64,000 nucleotides of DNA from Bryopsis sp. KO-2023. Taxonomy: Eukaryota > Chlorophyta > Ulvophyceae > Bryopsidales > Bryopsidaceae. Every line of letters starts with the position of its first letter. Position 1 is the stretch's first letter. The stretch spans positions 1,178,001 to 1,242,000 of the forward strand of contig BSYQ01000005.1 in assembly GCA_030272585.1 (NCBI GenBank). The letters run 5' to 3'. Position numbers and translations under genes: made by a program. The notes under the pieces are model-generated. The model did no database searches. It was not told the origin of the DNA and was given only the letters and a program-made list of their open reading frames with translations. This document shows, in pieces, positions 12,330 through 22,709 of this stretch.

Positions 12330-12563
12330 CTGCAAAAAAAAAACGAAGACAGGCCTGTGGAAGAAAGAAAGCCATGATTCTGATTCTCCCCCCCTCCCAG
12401 TTTGTTTTCCTTTGGGGTATTGAGTAGAAGGGGGGGGGGGAGGGTGTGATTTTTCTTTTTCTTTTCTTTTTGGTTCTTTCTTGATCCCCCCCCCCAAAAT
12501 CTATTTATAAATAGAGTCTCTAATTAGAGACCGCTAGCTTCGTTCCCGTCGTTTTCTTGACTC

Positions 12564-12734
12564 ATGGAATTCTCCTCGTCGCCTCACAGTGCTGTGAGAC
12601 TGAACGGTGTTGGGGTCATCGAGACGAACTGGAAAACTGGGGGAAAATGGAGATCCAGAATCTTGAATCTAGAAGGCACCTTTCCTCAGAACAAGCCACT
12701 CAAGTGTCCTGCCTCAACTAACAGCGACCAATAA
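12564..12734 (+). CDS. Short intact open frame, 56 aa
   Basis: ATG at 12564 to TAA at 12732-12734 encodes a 56-residue peptide starting MEFSSSPHSAVRLNG with non-repetitive composition. An AATAAA overlaps the stop. It may be a first exon or a short gene upstream of the LOV gene. No family is recognised. Confidence 0.2.
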   Translation: MEFSSSPHSAVRLNGVGVIETNWKTGGKWRSRILNLEGTFPQNKPLKCPASTNSDQ

Positions 12735-14257
12735 AAACCCTTCCACCCCACAGCGAGAAATCAACAAATCTGAATGAAAGGCTCTTGCTGTTGCATGCTT
12801 CCAAGGGGGCCGCTTGAATACTCAGCAGCCCGCGGCATGGTTTCTACGACCAACTGGGAGGCGGCGGCGGCGGCGGCGGCGTGATTGTTGCTAGGAGCCC
12901 ACCGTTTCATACGACACATTATTCCCAATTCGATGATCAACCAGGAGGGACTGCTGGTGAGGCTTCCTGATCAGGGAGGTAAGGAGATGGTGTTCATGGC
13001 ACCGTTGGCTGGGGCTGGGTGCCTTCCGGAAAGAGCAAGAGCCGTGCACGAAGCAGCCAATTGTGGTGCTTGTTAGGAATAACATTCACACCAAAAAAAA
13101 GGATAAAAGATAAAAGATAATACAAATACTGTGTGGGTGCACAGAAACGGGATCTCGTCAGTCTAGAGGAAAGCTTGCTTTCTTTTGTGCAGCTCCTATA
13201 CAATTACAATTCCAAACAAGCACCCCCTTTGTTGGCTCAACAGAAGAGCAAGAGGAGCAACTGTCCATTTTCGGTCGTGGTCCCCCTTTCTTCCAGAACA
13301 GCTGTCAGCTTATTACAGTGAAAGAAGAATTCGATGAGGCGTTTTTGACCCCCCCCTCTCCATCACACGAAGAACGACAAACGCTTCCTCGTCCGTGGTC
13401 AATGCACAGATTCGTCAGTTTCTGGCCCCCCGGCCTTCATCCGGCCGTCCGACGGACGCCCGCGACGAACGGCATGATGAACTCCATCCAGAATCATCCC
13501 AGAATATCGATTTTGCACCACAGTCCCTCCACAAAAAAAAAAACCACTGTTGTGGAGCTGTCAACGCTTGCTTGGTTGGGCGTATCAACAGAAGGAAAAT
13601 CAACAGGAGGGCGGCCTACGCCAGCCTGACGGGGCTGCCAGTGCGTTCCGACGCACTTCGCATTCCACTCCTGAGGCATGACAGTTTGAGGAGTTGGCAA
13701 TGCCAACTCGGCAAACAGAACAGCTCATAAGCCGCACATTGCGATGTTGGCTCGTGGCAGGAAAAAAAAAACAACAGTTTTGGCGGGTGCTTCGCTCACG
13801 ACACTCCACACCTCATTACTTTCCGTCGTTCGCCTTTAACATATTTTGGACCCCGGTTTACGAGCCGTTTCGGTAAGAAACCGAAAAAAGCCAGGCCGAA
13901 CAACCCACTTCTGGCGTTTTTTTTGAACAGCCTGCTGGGTTGATTGCAATTCATAACTGCGTGCCAGCGACTGCGAGCCTCCCGTTCGCTTTTCCAGAAA
14001 TATTCGAACCTCCAGAAGCTGGCACGCTGGAGTCTTTTCGGCGCACAACAACGTTGTGTGAAGTTTTTCTCGTCACGTAGATTCGTACAGCAACCCGTTG
14101 CCCAGGAAGCTTTTTATATCACTTTCCGATCGCCCGCCTGCTGTTCTGGCTGTAATTTATCATCACAGGCCCACTATTGTCCCGCGTTTCCAATCAGTTG
14201 GCGCCTGGTGTGTTTCTTAACAGGTCTTGACCGCTTTGAACGACAACTACCGACGCA
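12735..14257. other. GC-richer region with unresolved exon-like frames
   Basis: This is the upstream region of the LOV gene. Several plus-strand frames with balanced composition (about 12945-13075, 13133-13320, 13395-13730 and 13944-14250) look exon-like, but I could not connect them with consistent splice phases or recognise a family. A GGC trinucleotide run lies near 12857-12880. They may be 5' exons, a decayed gene or untranslated sequence. Confidence 0.35.
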
Positions 14258-17027
14258 ATGGCTTTCTTATGCCTGTGTCCTGAAAAGTCTTTGGAACTGG
14301 GGGTTGACGAAAACCTACGACGCGGAGCAAAAGAACAGTTTGTCGAAGAATATCTGCGCTCCGCTCAACTGGGCGCGAACAACGCCGAAAAAATCGTACG
14401 ATGTCTTCCAGGAGGGGGCGTCGCGATAGATTCCAGCGCAAAGCTGCCGAAGCTCGCTCAGGATGGGCCACTCATATCGGCAGTCACTGGGTACGTCACG
14501 CTGTCAGCGTGTCGGGGAATCTTCCTCACGACGTTTTTGTATTGGCTGTGTTCGTCGCGATGACGATTTGTGTCGTCGAGTGCCCTGTTTTTGGTTGCGT
14601 GCGGTGAGCCTTGTGAGTTGCGCTCGCAGGTCTATCCAGAATTATGCGTATCTGGTAAAGAAATATCTTCAAGACGACCTGGCGCTTCCACCAAATGTGA
14701 CGTTGGAAGCAATCAAGGAGAGAGTCCCAATTTCGGTGCGGCAACATCTCCCCACTCGTCAAACCACCAGTCTGCTGTCTATTGATTCGAAGCGCGACGG
14801 CAGACAGAAATGCCTTGACCGCTTTTCGGTGTCGATCATTCTCCTCCGTTGCGACGACTCAAGACGTCTGGTTTTGATTTCGCTCGATTTCTGCGGCAAC
14901 GACCCGTAGCGGGAGGATTGTTTTTTTCCAAGTAAAGCTTCCGACCTTGTGTTTGCTTTTTTTGTGTAGGAAGCTGCTCTACTGTGCAAGCTGTTCTCTA
15001 GGCTTGGGACGGGCATGCTGTCGAAGTTGAGGGGGCACTTTGCTTTCTGTTTGTACGACTCGACCACGGTGAGTCCGTCTGGTGCCATCTCGCATCCAAC
15101 CTTGACCCCCTGATTCCTCTTGGGGCGGGCGAACTCCTCTTTCGCCCGCCCCTCCCTCCTCTTTTGGGGTGTAAAATTCAGAAGATTTGTTGGCTCCAGC
15201 CAGTTGTTTGGCCTGTCACTCAAACAATTGAAGGAAGGCTGTCCAGCATGTTTTCACTCTGAAACTGGGGAGCCTGTGAGATATGCTTGCATTTAGTATG
15301 GACTTGGTTGGTGTGTAGGTGCGTGTTCTGGCTGCCCGTGACCCCAGCGGCACGGTGCCGCTTATTCAAGGACAGCTGCCTAACAATGCTCTATTCGTGA
15401 CCAGCAGTTCATCTGTTCCTACTGGAGCCCATGATGTTGAAGAAATTCAGCCAGGTATAGTTCTTTTTTTATAATTTATTATTATTATTATTATTATTAC
15501 TTTATTTTTTCGTGGTTGTATTTTACATCCTGTTTTTTTTAAACAGGTCAAAAGATGCATCTTTTTATTCTTTATTGTTTAAAAAGGAAGGAAATTAAAT
15601 TAATTAGTAATGTTTAAGCAGGCTTGTTCGAATTCGTGAACTGTGATGTGGGCTGTCGACAGGCAATTACAAATATGGATGGAGGGCCTCCCCTCGAAAA
15701 TATACCAACCCCGAAACCGTGGTCAAAAGCTCCGCCCAGACTGCCTCGCAAGCAGCAATGGCGGCCCTCTCTGGTCTCAACAGGAAGAGCCCGGTGATCG
15801 TGCCGGATGCTCCCAGGAGGGCTAGCATTGATGTCATAAGGACCAGCAAGAAAACCAATGAGGAAAACAGGCGGCAAAGTTTGGACTATCACAAGGTCAG
15901 CGTCATTATCTCGTTTTCTTTCCTTTTGATGAGTTTTTTCTTTTTTTTTCCCCTTTTTTTTTGGGAGGAGGAGGGGGGGGGGGAAGGGTGGTCATTAGGA
16001 GCCCCTATTTCTATATATACATATATATAGGCTTGCTGGAGGGATTTCTAAGGAGTATCTTGATTTTTTGGGGTAGGGAACCAGCCGAGCTGATGAAGAG
16101 GGATGGTGGCGGTCGAAAAGAGATACCCTCGAGGATGATTCCAGCCTAGGGGACGGAGAAAAGGGCAAGAGGAGCCGTCGCAGAAGGAGGAGATCGCCCA
16201 AAGGCTTGGCCGAGGAAATCGAAAGCCCACAAATGTCGGAAGCACACAATGCTGAACGTTTTATCAACGAACTTGGCGGTGCCTTCCTGGAAGGTGCGAT
16301 TGGGGGCTCCATAATGGGAGCTGAACCATCACTTGATTGTATGAATTCCAGCTTGCATCATCTGGCAGCAAAGGTTCAGGAGTTGTTTAGGTTGGATCGT
16401 TTTCGGGTGATTACAGCCCTGGTCTTTTTTTTTGCGGTGATTACAGCCCTGGTGTTTTTCTTAGCGGTAATTATAGCCCTGGTGTTTTGTTGCTTTTTCG
16501 CAGATTCGGCTTCCGTTCGGATGCTTAGGAGCCTTTTGTGCTGTAGCCCTTGTTCTTTGGTGGTTACCGACACTCGTCTTTCAGACCACCCCATCGTCTT
16601 TGTAAACGACTCCTTCGAAACCCAAACCGGGTACTCTCGATCCGAGGTCGTAGGGAAAAACTGCCGATTCATGCAAGCCCCGCTCAACACGGACCGAATC
16701 CCCTCCCTGGCTTCCAAAAGCATCAGAAAAGCTCTGGAGGGTGGCCGGAGCGCCAGCGTTCGAATCCTGAACTACAAGAAGGACGGCTCCCCCATGTGGA
16801 ACGAGCTGTCTGTCGTTCCGTTGAGAAATGCCGAAGGGGTTATTACTCATCATGTCGGCATGCAGACGTTTTCTAATGCTCCGGAAGCCACGGGGTCGAC
16901 CGGGGATTCGGTCGCGTCTGTTTTGGGGAACAAAAGAGGGGGCTTGCTGAGATCTCGCAGTTGCAACGATGTATTAGTCATGGCGAATTCCCAGTTTCCG
17001 TCCACGGCGCCTAACCTTGCTTTCTGA
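14258..17027 (+). CDS. Amidotransferase-fold (DUF3700/TSJT1-like) + LOV domain fusion protein
   Basis: Proposed exons are 14258-14490, 14630-14735, 14970-15068, 15319-15454, 15622 (or 15663)-15895 and 16077-17027 (TGA), about 590 aa. Residues about 1-200 follow the plant DUF3700/TSJT1 (aluminium-induced protein) layout, a class II glutamine-amidotransferase-like fold: GSIQNYAYLVKKYL, LSKLRGHFAFCFYDSTT and VLAARDPSGTVPLIQG. The start MAFLCL lacks the catalytic Cys2 of active class II enzymes. A linker with an Arg run (GKRSRRRRRSPK) follows. The C-terminus is a LOV/PAS domain: LVVTDTRLSDHPIVFVNDSF, the flavin-adduct motif GKNCRFMQ (Cys codon 16662-16664), and conserved NYKKDGSPMWNEL. Flavin photochemistry is expected from family knowledge. 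The fusion is my inference from splice-phase continuity. Exon 5 needs either the later acceptor or one extra base in a C run near 15710. Confidence 0.65.
16339..16503 (+). other. 165-nt in-frame cassette: retained intron or transmembrane insert
   Basis: The block starts GTATGAATTC and ends TTTTTCGCAG. It is 165 nt (55 codons), has no stop, and fits phase 1 on both sides. If spliced, the linker joins directly to the LOV domain. If retained, it adds a strongly hydrophobic segment (VITALVFFFAVITALVFFLA and beyond). Both forms keep the LOV frame. Confidence 0.5.
16407..16496 (+). repeat. Three tandem 30-bp units inside the LOV gene
   Basis: The units begin at 16407, 16437 and 16467, each with GTGATTACAGCCCTGGT or a close variant followed by a T-rich half. 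Because 30 is a multiple of three, unit gain or loss keeps the frame. Confidence 0.85.
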
Positions 17028-20000
17028 AGCTTTTCCCGGAGGAAAAAACAAATGAAAATAGGAGAGAGAAAAAAAAGAAAGCCCTTGCTATTTGGAACAA
17101 CCAACACATGTATAGACAAGGATCTCAAACAAAGAAAAAAAAAAGAAAAAAAAATGGTTGAAATTGGAATCATCGGGCTACCTGTAAATATTAGGGACTC
17201 CGAGGAAAAGACTGAAAACATAAAGGGAGCAAAAGAAGCAACGAGGAAAAAAAAAACCCAAAAAAAACACAGAGAGGAAAGAATCAATTACAAGAATCTT
17301 ATTAGTGTATTTTGGCCAGGGGTTGAATGGGTAAAAAGAAGAGGAACAAAAAAAGAGATGTAAAAATCAAAAGACAAAAAAAAAGAGGAAACCCATAGGA
17401 TTTATAAAGAAAAAGAAAACAAACAAAATGGCAAGGGTGTAAATTGAAGGGTTAAAATTGCCTAGGGGATTCTGGGAATGCTTGTATGAAAAAATATTGA
17501 GGTTTTTTTTTAGTGTGTTTGTATATATTTCTTTGGTCGTTGAGGGGGTTGAGAAGAAAATGATGTTCCAAAAGAAGAGAGAGAAGAAAAAAACAGCCTA
17601 AAAAAAAAAAGAAAGAAGAAAAGAATCTACAGTGTCATGGTGTGTTTGTGTATTGGGGGAGGGGGTTGGTGGGTTTGGGGGATATATAATATAATATATA
17701 TATATATATATATACACATATTTATGAAAGGAAAAATTACCTTTCAATGTGAGAGAGTGTATTGGGATGAGCGAGGGGGTTGGGGGGAAAAAACATGAAG
17801 GAAAGAAAAAAAAGAAGAAAAGAGGTGAAAAAAAAAGAAAGATGAAATGTGGATTTTTCAATGTGGGGACACTTTGTGCTGACATTCCAAATGCTTGTGT
17901 ATATGCAAGTCAGGGGGGTCGATGACAAATCGACATTGTGCTATTATAAATTTTGGTCTCACCAACAATTTGGGGAGTGGAAAAAAAAATTACAAAAATC
18001 AGATGAAGAAGAAAAAACACAAATCAGATTTGAGGGGGGGGGATACAGACAAGGAGAAGAAGAAATTCAAAAAAAAAAAAAAGCAAGAAAGAGAAAAGTA
18101 GGAAGTCGCACATCATAATGTGTGGAAAGGGATGCAGGTCTCTGATTTAGTCTGTGTATTTGATGAGAGTGAGGAGGAGTTAGGAAAAGAGTGAGAGGAT
18201 CAAAAAAAGAGTGAGAGAGGGGGGATGTGTGTGTGTGTATTATGGATATTTGTGACTACAGAACCCTTGTACAAGAGAGAGAGGAAAACACATGTTAGGG
18301 AAATATATATATATTAGGTCATCCTGTTGCTTGCCAGGAAGAGAGGGGATTGGCCTTTCGAAAAAAATCAAGAAAACCAGAAAAAAAGAAGCTTTAAAAA
18401 AAAAAAAGTGGGTCTGTGTATGTGTGTGTGTGTGTGTGGGTCAAGAACCTCAACACAAGTGGGTGGGGGTGGGGTTTCTTTCAACGGGGATATTGGTTTT
18501 TTGGGGGGAAGGGTGGGGGGTGAAAAATCGACATTGAGAAATTGATTTCCTATATTATGATTCTACAGGTGGATCAAGTCTGGGGATTTTCGCATAAAAG
18601 AAAAAAAAAGGGATGAAAAAAAGGAAAAAAAAATGGTGTTTTCAAAAGGGGGTTTTGAGGGAGGGCAAAAATGACCGAAGAAAAGAAGGGGCGATTTTTT
18701 TTTCTTTTTTTTTTCTTTTTCTTTTATATGAGGGTGGGGGATGATGGATTTTGCCTGAAAAGATGAGGTGAGAATTTTTGCCTGTTTATGAGGTGCAAAA
18801 AGAAATCAACATAAGAAAAAGGCTTGAAAACAGTGGGCTCGAAAATGAGTGGAACCAAAAAAAAAAAAGGAAAGTGTGTTTGTATGTGTATTGGGGGAAA
18901 ACTGGAGCTCTCTTCTTTTTTTCCTTGCATTGGTTTTTTTGGTTGTGTTTTTTAAACCAGTGTTTTTTTTTTGTTGTTTTTTTTTTCGTGATGGGAATAT
19001 GGGTGGTTTGAGATGGTTTCTTTTTTTCTGGAAATACTGAGTTCCAATCCAGAAAAAGAAGAATGATAAAAAAAAATTGAGGTTTTACCAATGAGTTCTT
19101 GTATCATTGGCATACACAATGGGTTGCTTTGACCTCGGTGCATATTCCGATAAAAAAAAAGAACAGAAAAAAAGATATACATGGGGGTCGAAAGAGGGGG
19201 AAGAAAAATCCGTAAGAAGAGAGAAAAAGGATCAGAAAGTTCTTTTCAGATATGAAAACCAAAGGGCTGATCCTGAAAATCATTTTTTTTTTCTCGGTGG
19301 ATATTTCTTTTTCTCCCATGATATATATGATGCTATAGATATGATTGGAACTTGCTGCCTAGTCATCGAGTGCTGGAAAAACGTAACCACACGCCTCCCA
19401 AGACAATCCTATATTTTTCCACCGAATTCCAGTTTTTTTTGTTTTTTGGACCTACCACAGCTGATCAAAATAGAACAAAGTGAAAGAATCCGATTTGGCT
19501 CGATGATGGTTTTTTTTTTCTCCCTTTTTTCTATTTAAAAATGAAAAAATGGGAGGGGTGTTGTTTGAAAAAGAACAGAAAGAGCATTTTGGATTGAAAA
19601 ACTATATTTTTTGGATCCAAGAACTGGTTATTTTTCTCTAATGGGTTCTTCGACACAAAAGAAAAAACACCTGTGGGGTCATTTAAAAAAAGAAAAAAAA
19701 TGGGAAAGAAACTGAAGAAAAAAACGAAAACTGAACGCTGAAAAAAAAAAACACGTATGCAAGAAAAAAAAGAAAGATAGATCACTGGTGAGGGTTGGGA
19801 TTGCAACATTATTTCCAATGAAAGAAAAGAAAAAAGGGTGGGTGGCGTTTGTGTTGAGTGGGGAGGGGGTTTGGGTATTTTTTTTATAGATATGTAAATT
19901 GGGGTCCATCAGGAATTCTTTAGGAAAGGAGTGGGTTACCCTTGCCTGCTTTTTTGGATGGGGGGGGTATTTTTTGTTGTTATTTTGCCTCAAAAAAATA

Positions 20001-22660
20001 GCCAAGGAGTGGGCACCGATTCTGTGGGTTGCTTTCCAAAGCAGTTGCTTTTCGTATTTGTGTGAGATAACGTCTTTCCAGAAAAAAAAGAGAAAAAAAT
20101 GTCTTTCCAGAAAAGAATGGAAAGAAAAAGAAGGGGGAAAATGATTTCACAAAATGTATGCGTGCGGAAATAGGTTTTATCAAAAATTTCTGGATGTTCG
20201 TAAAACGCGATTATTTTTTTCTTCCTTTTTTTTTGCTTGATGTGTGTGTGTTTTGAGACATGCTAAATGAAGAAAAAGGAAAAAAAATTGGGTAAGAGCC
20301 CTGCATGCAGGCATATATCGATGGAAAGATTTTTTTTCAAATCATATGTATCACCTGAAAGGTGCTGCCTTGTTAGGACAACCTTGGTGGTAACATTTTG
20401 GCACTCCTGAGAGAATTTTTCGCAATTCTTTTTTCTTGTTTCCCTCCTTTTTATGAAGAGGTGAGGAAAAATCAAAAGGGGGAAATCGGGTAGTAAAGGG
20501 GGGCATTGAGCGTCGCTGGAGGAACTCGCTTTTTGTTTTCTTTGGGAAGGAGAAAATGCTGGAGGTGTACCTATATAAAAATTGAGGGAGAGGGCGATTC
20601 TTAAAAGTGCTGGAGAGTGAGGGAGGGATATTAACTATACACTGCAAAAATCGCTGAAAAAAAGAGGAGAAATATATGCTATATGTTGCGTTTTTTTTTC
20701 GTTTTTTGGTGGGTGCATGCCAAAGAAAAAGAGCAGAGGGGGTGAGAATATCGAAGTAAAGAAGAAAGGGGGATTTTTGTTGGGAAGGTGGGGTGGGGTT
20801 GGGGGAAAAAAAAAAGAAAAAAAGAAAAAAGAGAAAATGCTTGCGTTTGTACCGTCTTTGCTTGGGGGGGAAAAAGGTTTGAATTCCTGAAATGGGGGTA
20901 AAAAAAAAGAATAGAGGGTCTCTTTCTCATTAAAAAAGAAAGGGCGCTTGTTTGATTTATAGTCTGTCTTTGGGGCGAGAAAATTTGAAGGTCGGGGTAA
21001 ACACAGCCTTTGGTGAGTTTGTAACAAAAGAAAAAAAAAAGGACCGAATGCTGTTGAAAGATATTTGTTTGGGGTCCAGAAATGCCTGAGCACCAAAGTA
21101 TAAAAAAATTTAATGCTGAAGATTCCATTGGAAGTGAAACAAAACCGTTTACAGTTTTAATACTGAGAAGATCACCTAGTGCATTCCATTTATCTGTTTG
21201 GGACTGAAACAAGAGTGGGGGATGTTGTGCTCAGTTTTATCCTGTGGAAAGAAAGATTGGAAACCACCCATCATGTGCAAAACAAGCTTTTTGGTGAGTT
21301 CCAGGTGGATATGATGAATTTTTTTCAAGTTGGGTGGGAAATCTCCAGAACCCTATTATCCATCCTGGACAATCACGAGGCACCACATGCACACCAATCG
21401 ACCCCCACTTGGGGCGCTCGTCTTGGGGGGTCGTAACCCCCCTGAATAAATAAAATAATATAATAATATAATAGAATAAACCTTCTCGCAAGAATTGGGA
21501 AGGTTAAATTCAATATCAATATGTTCAATATGTTGTGTTGGAAGTGTGGATGCACTTTGACGGAATAAAACTTGATCGATTGGCATGGGCCTTTTCAAAA
21601 GTCTGCAAGTTGAAGAAAGACACCTTTCAAAGTTTCCTGGCCTGTATATATATATGTTTAAACTTCCACCAGATAAAACACACGTTACAATTCTTCCAAT
21701 TCTTACAAATTTCGTCGTCTATTGACAAAAAGCCTCAACCACTCTTCAAGTGTTGTTGCAGTTAATGTACATAAATTACCCTCAAAACGTGTGCAATCTA
21801 ATTGAGAAAATGAAAATGCACAGGCAAGCATAAAATTCTGCAATTCCAAACTTTCCAGATTTTTTTTTGCCTGCTGCAGAGTACAAACATTGACAAAATC
21901 TGACAACACCAAAAAGAATTAAAAAAAAACTGTGCAGATATTTTTTTTCGCTTGCCGTCGAGAACTGAAATACTGCTGCTGTTCACTTAGATCCAAATAA
22001 AAAGTGAGAAGCTGGTGAAATGCATTCATACATACATGCATGCATGCATGCATGCATGAATAATACACAATCAGAAGTTCTTCTTTCAACACTGTCTACA
22101 AGTTCTCCAAAAACAAAAACATCCATAAATATTTCAATATTCTAAATTTTTATTTTCTTTTTTTTTTCTGCTGGTCATGACATCACCACCAGAATTTTCT
22201 TTTCATTTTTCATTTTTTTTTTTTTTTTTACTTTCTTTTTTCTAGGAAATTTACTGATTTATGACATAAGCCCCCTTGAAACTTCCATTCGCAGTTCTTC
22301 TCAAATTTTCTCTCAACCAACCACCCTTTCCCCTGCTCCCCATTTATCGATCGACTCAACCGACCAAATCCAACCGACCAAATCCAACCACCTTTTCCTT
22401 TTTTTTTTTTTTTGGCCTCTTGATTTTGCAAGTCTTGCTTTTTTTTCTTTTTTTCCAGAAGGAAGAAATATCTTTCGATGTGGGAACGGCATTTAAGAAA
22501 AAACCAGCAAAAAAAAACTGAAAAACGAAACGAAACATAAAAATGGGAGAAATAAATAAAAAAACAACCATCCAGGTGAGTCAGGAAATCGCTTTCAATA
22601 TTGGTTATGGCGATGTTAATTAACTGCTCAAGGTTCTGGCAATGATAATTAATTGCTCAG
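17028..22660. other. 5.6-kb low-complexity desert
   Basis: No gene is supported. The plus strand is purine-rich (A and G runs) to about 21 kb. Microsatellites include (TA)n at about 17687-17714, (GT)n at about 18415-18438 and (TGCA)n at about 22035-22058. Open frames in this stretch are homopolymer artefacts. Confidence 0.6.
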
Positions 22661-22709
22661 TCAGGAAATCGCTTCAGGATTGGTTCTGGCGGCGATAATT
22701 AACTCCTCC
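22577..22709. repeat. Tandem degenerate duplication over a kinase 3' end
   Basis: 22577-22628 and 22658-22709 share GTCAGGAAATCGCTT followed by ATTGGTT and a TTAATTAACT block. A shorter partial unit lies between them. The second unit covers the last codons of the kinase gene, so the copies beyond the stop are duplicated coding sequence. Confidence 0.6.

Noticed and set aside
13944..14429. 161-codon plus-strand frame upstream of the LOV gene
   Set aside because: It begins at a TTG, overlaps the first DUF3700-like exon in another frame and shows no family resemblance.
16407..16503. 97-nt intron from the first 30-bp repeat to TTCGCAG
   Set aside because: It would shift the LOV domain out of frame; the 165-nt intron from 16339 keeps the frame.
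14258..17027. Aureochrome (bZIP + LOV) identity
   Set aside because: The N-terminal part matches the DUF3700-like layout and no basic region plus leucine zipper is visible; the Arg run in the linker has no zipper after it.
17052..20700. Open frames in the desert
   Set aside because: Composition is driven by poly-A/G and microsatellites; no motif or phase-consistent exon chain.
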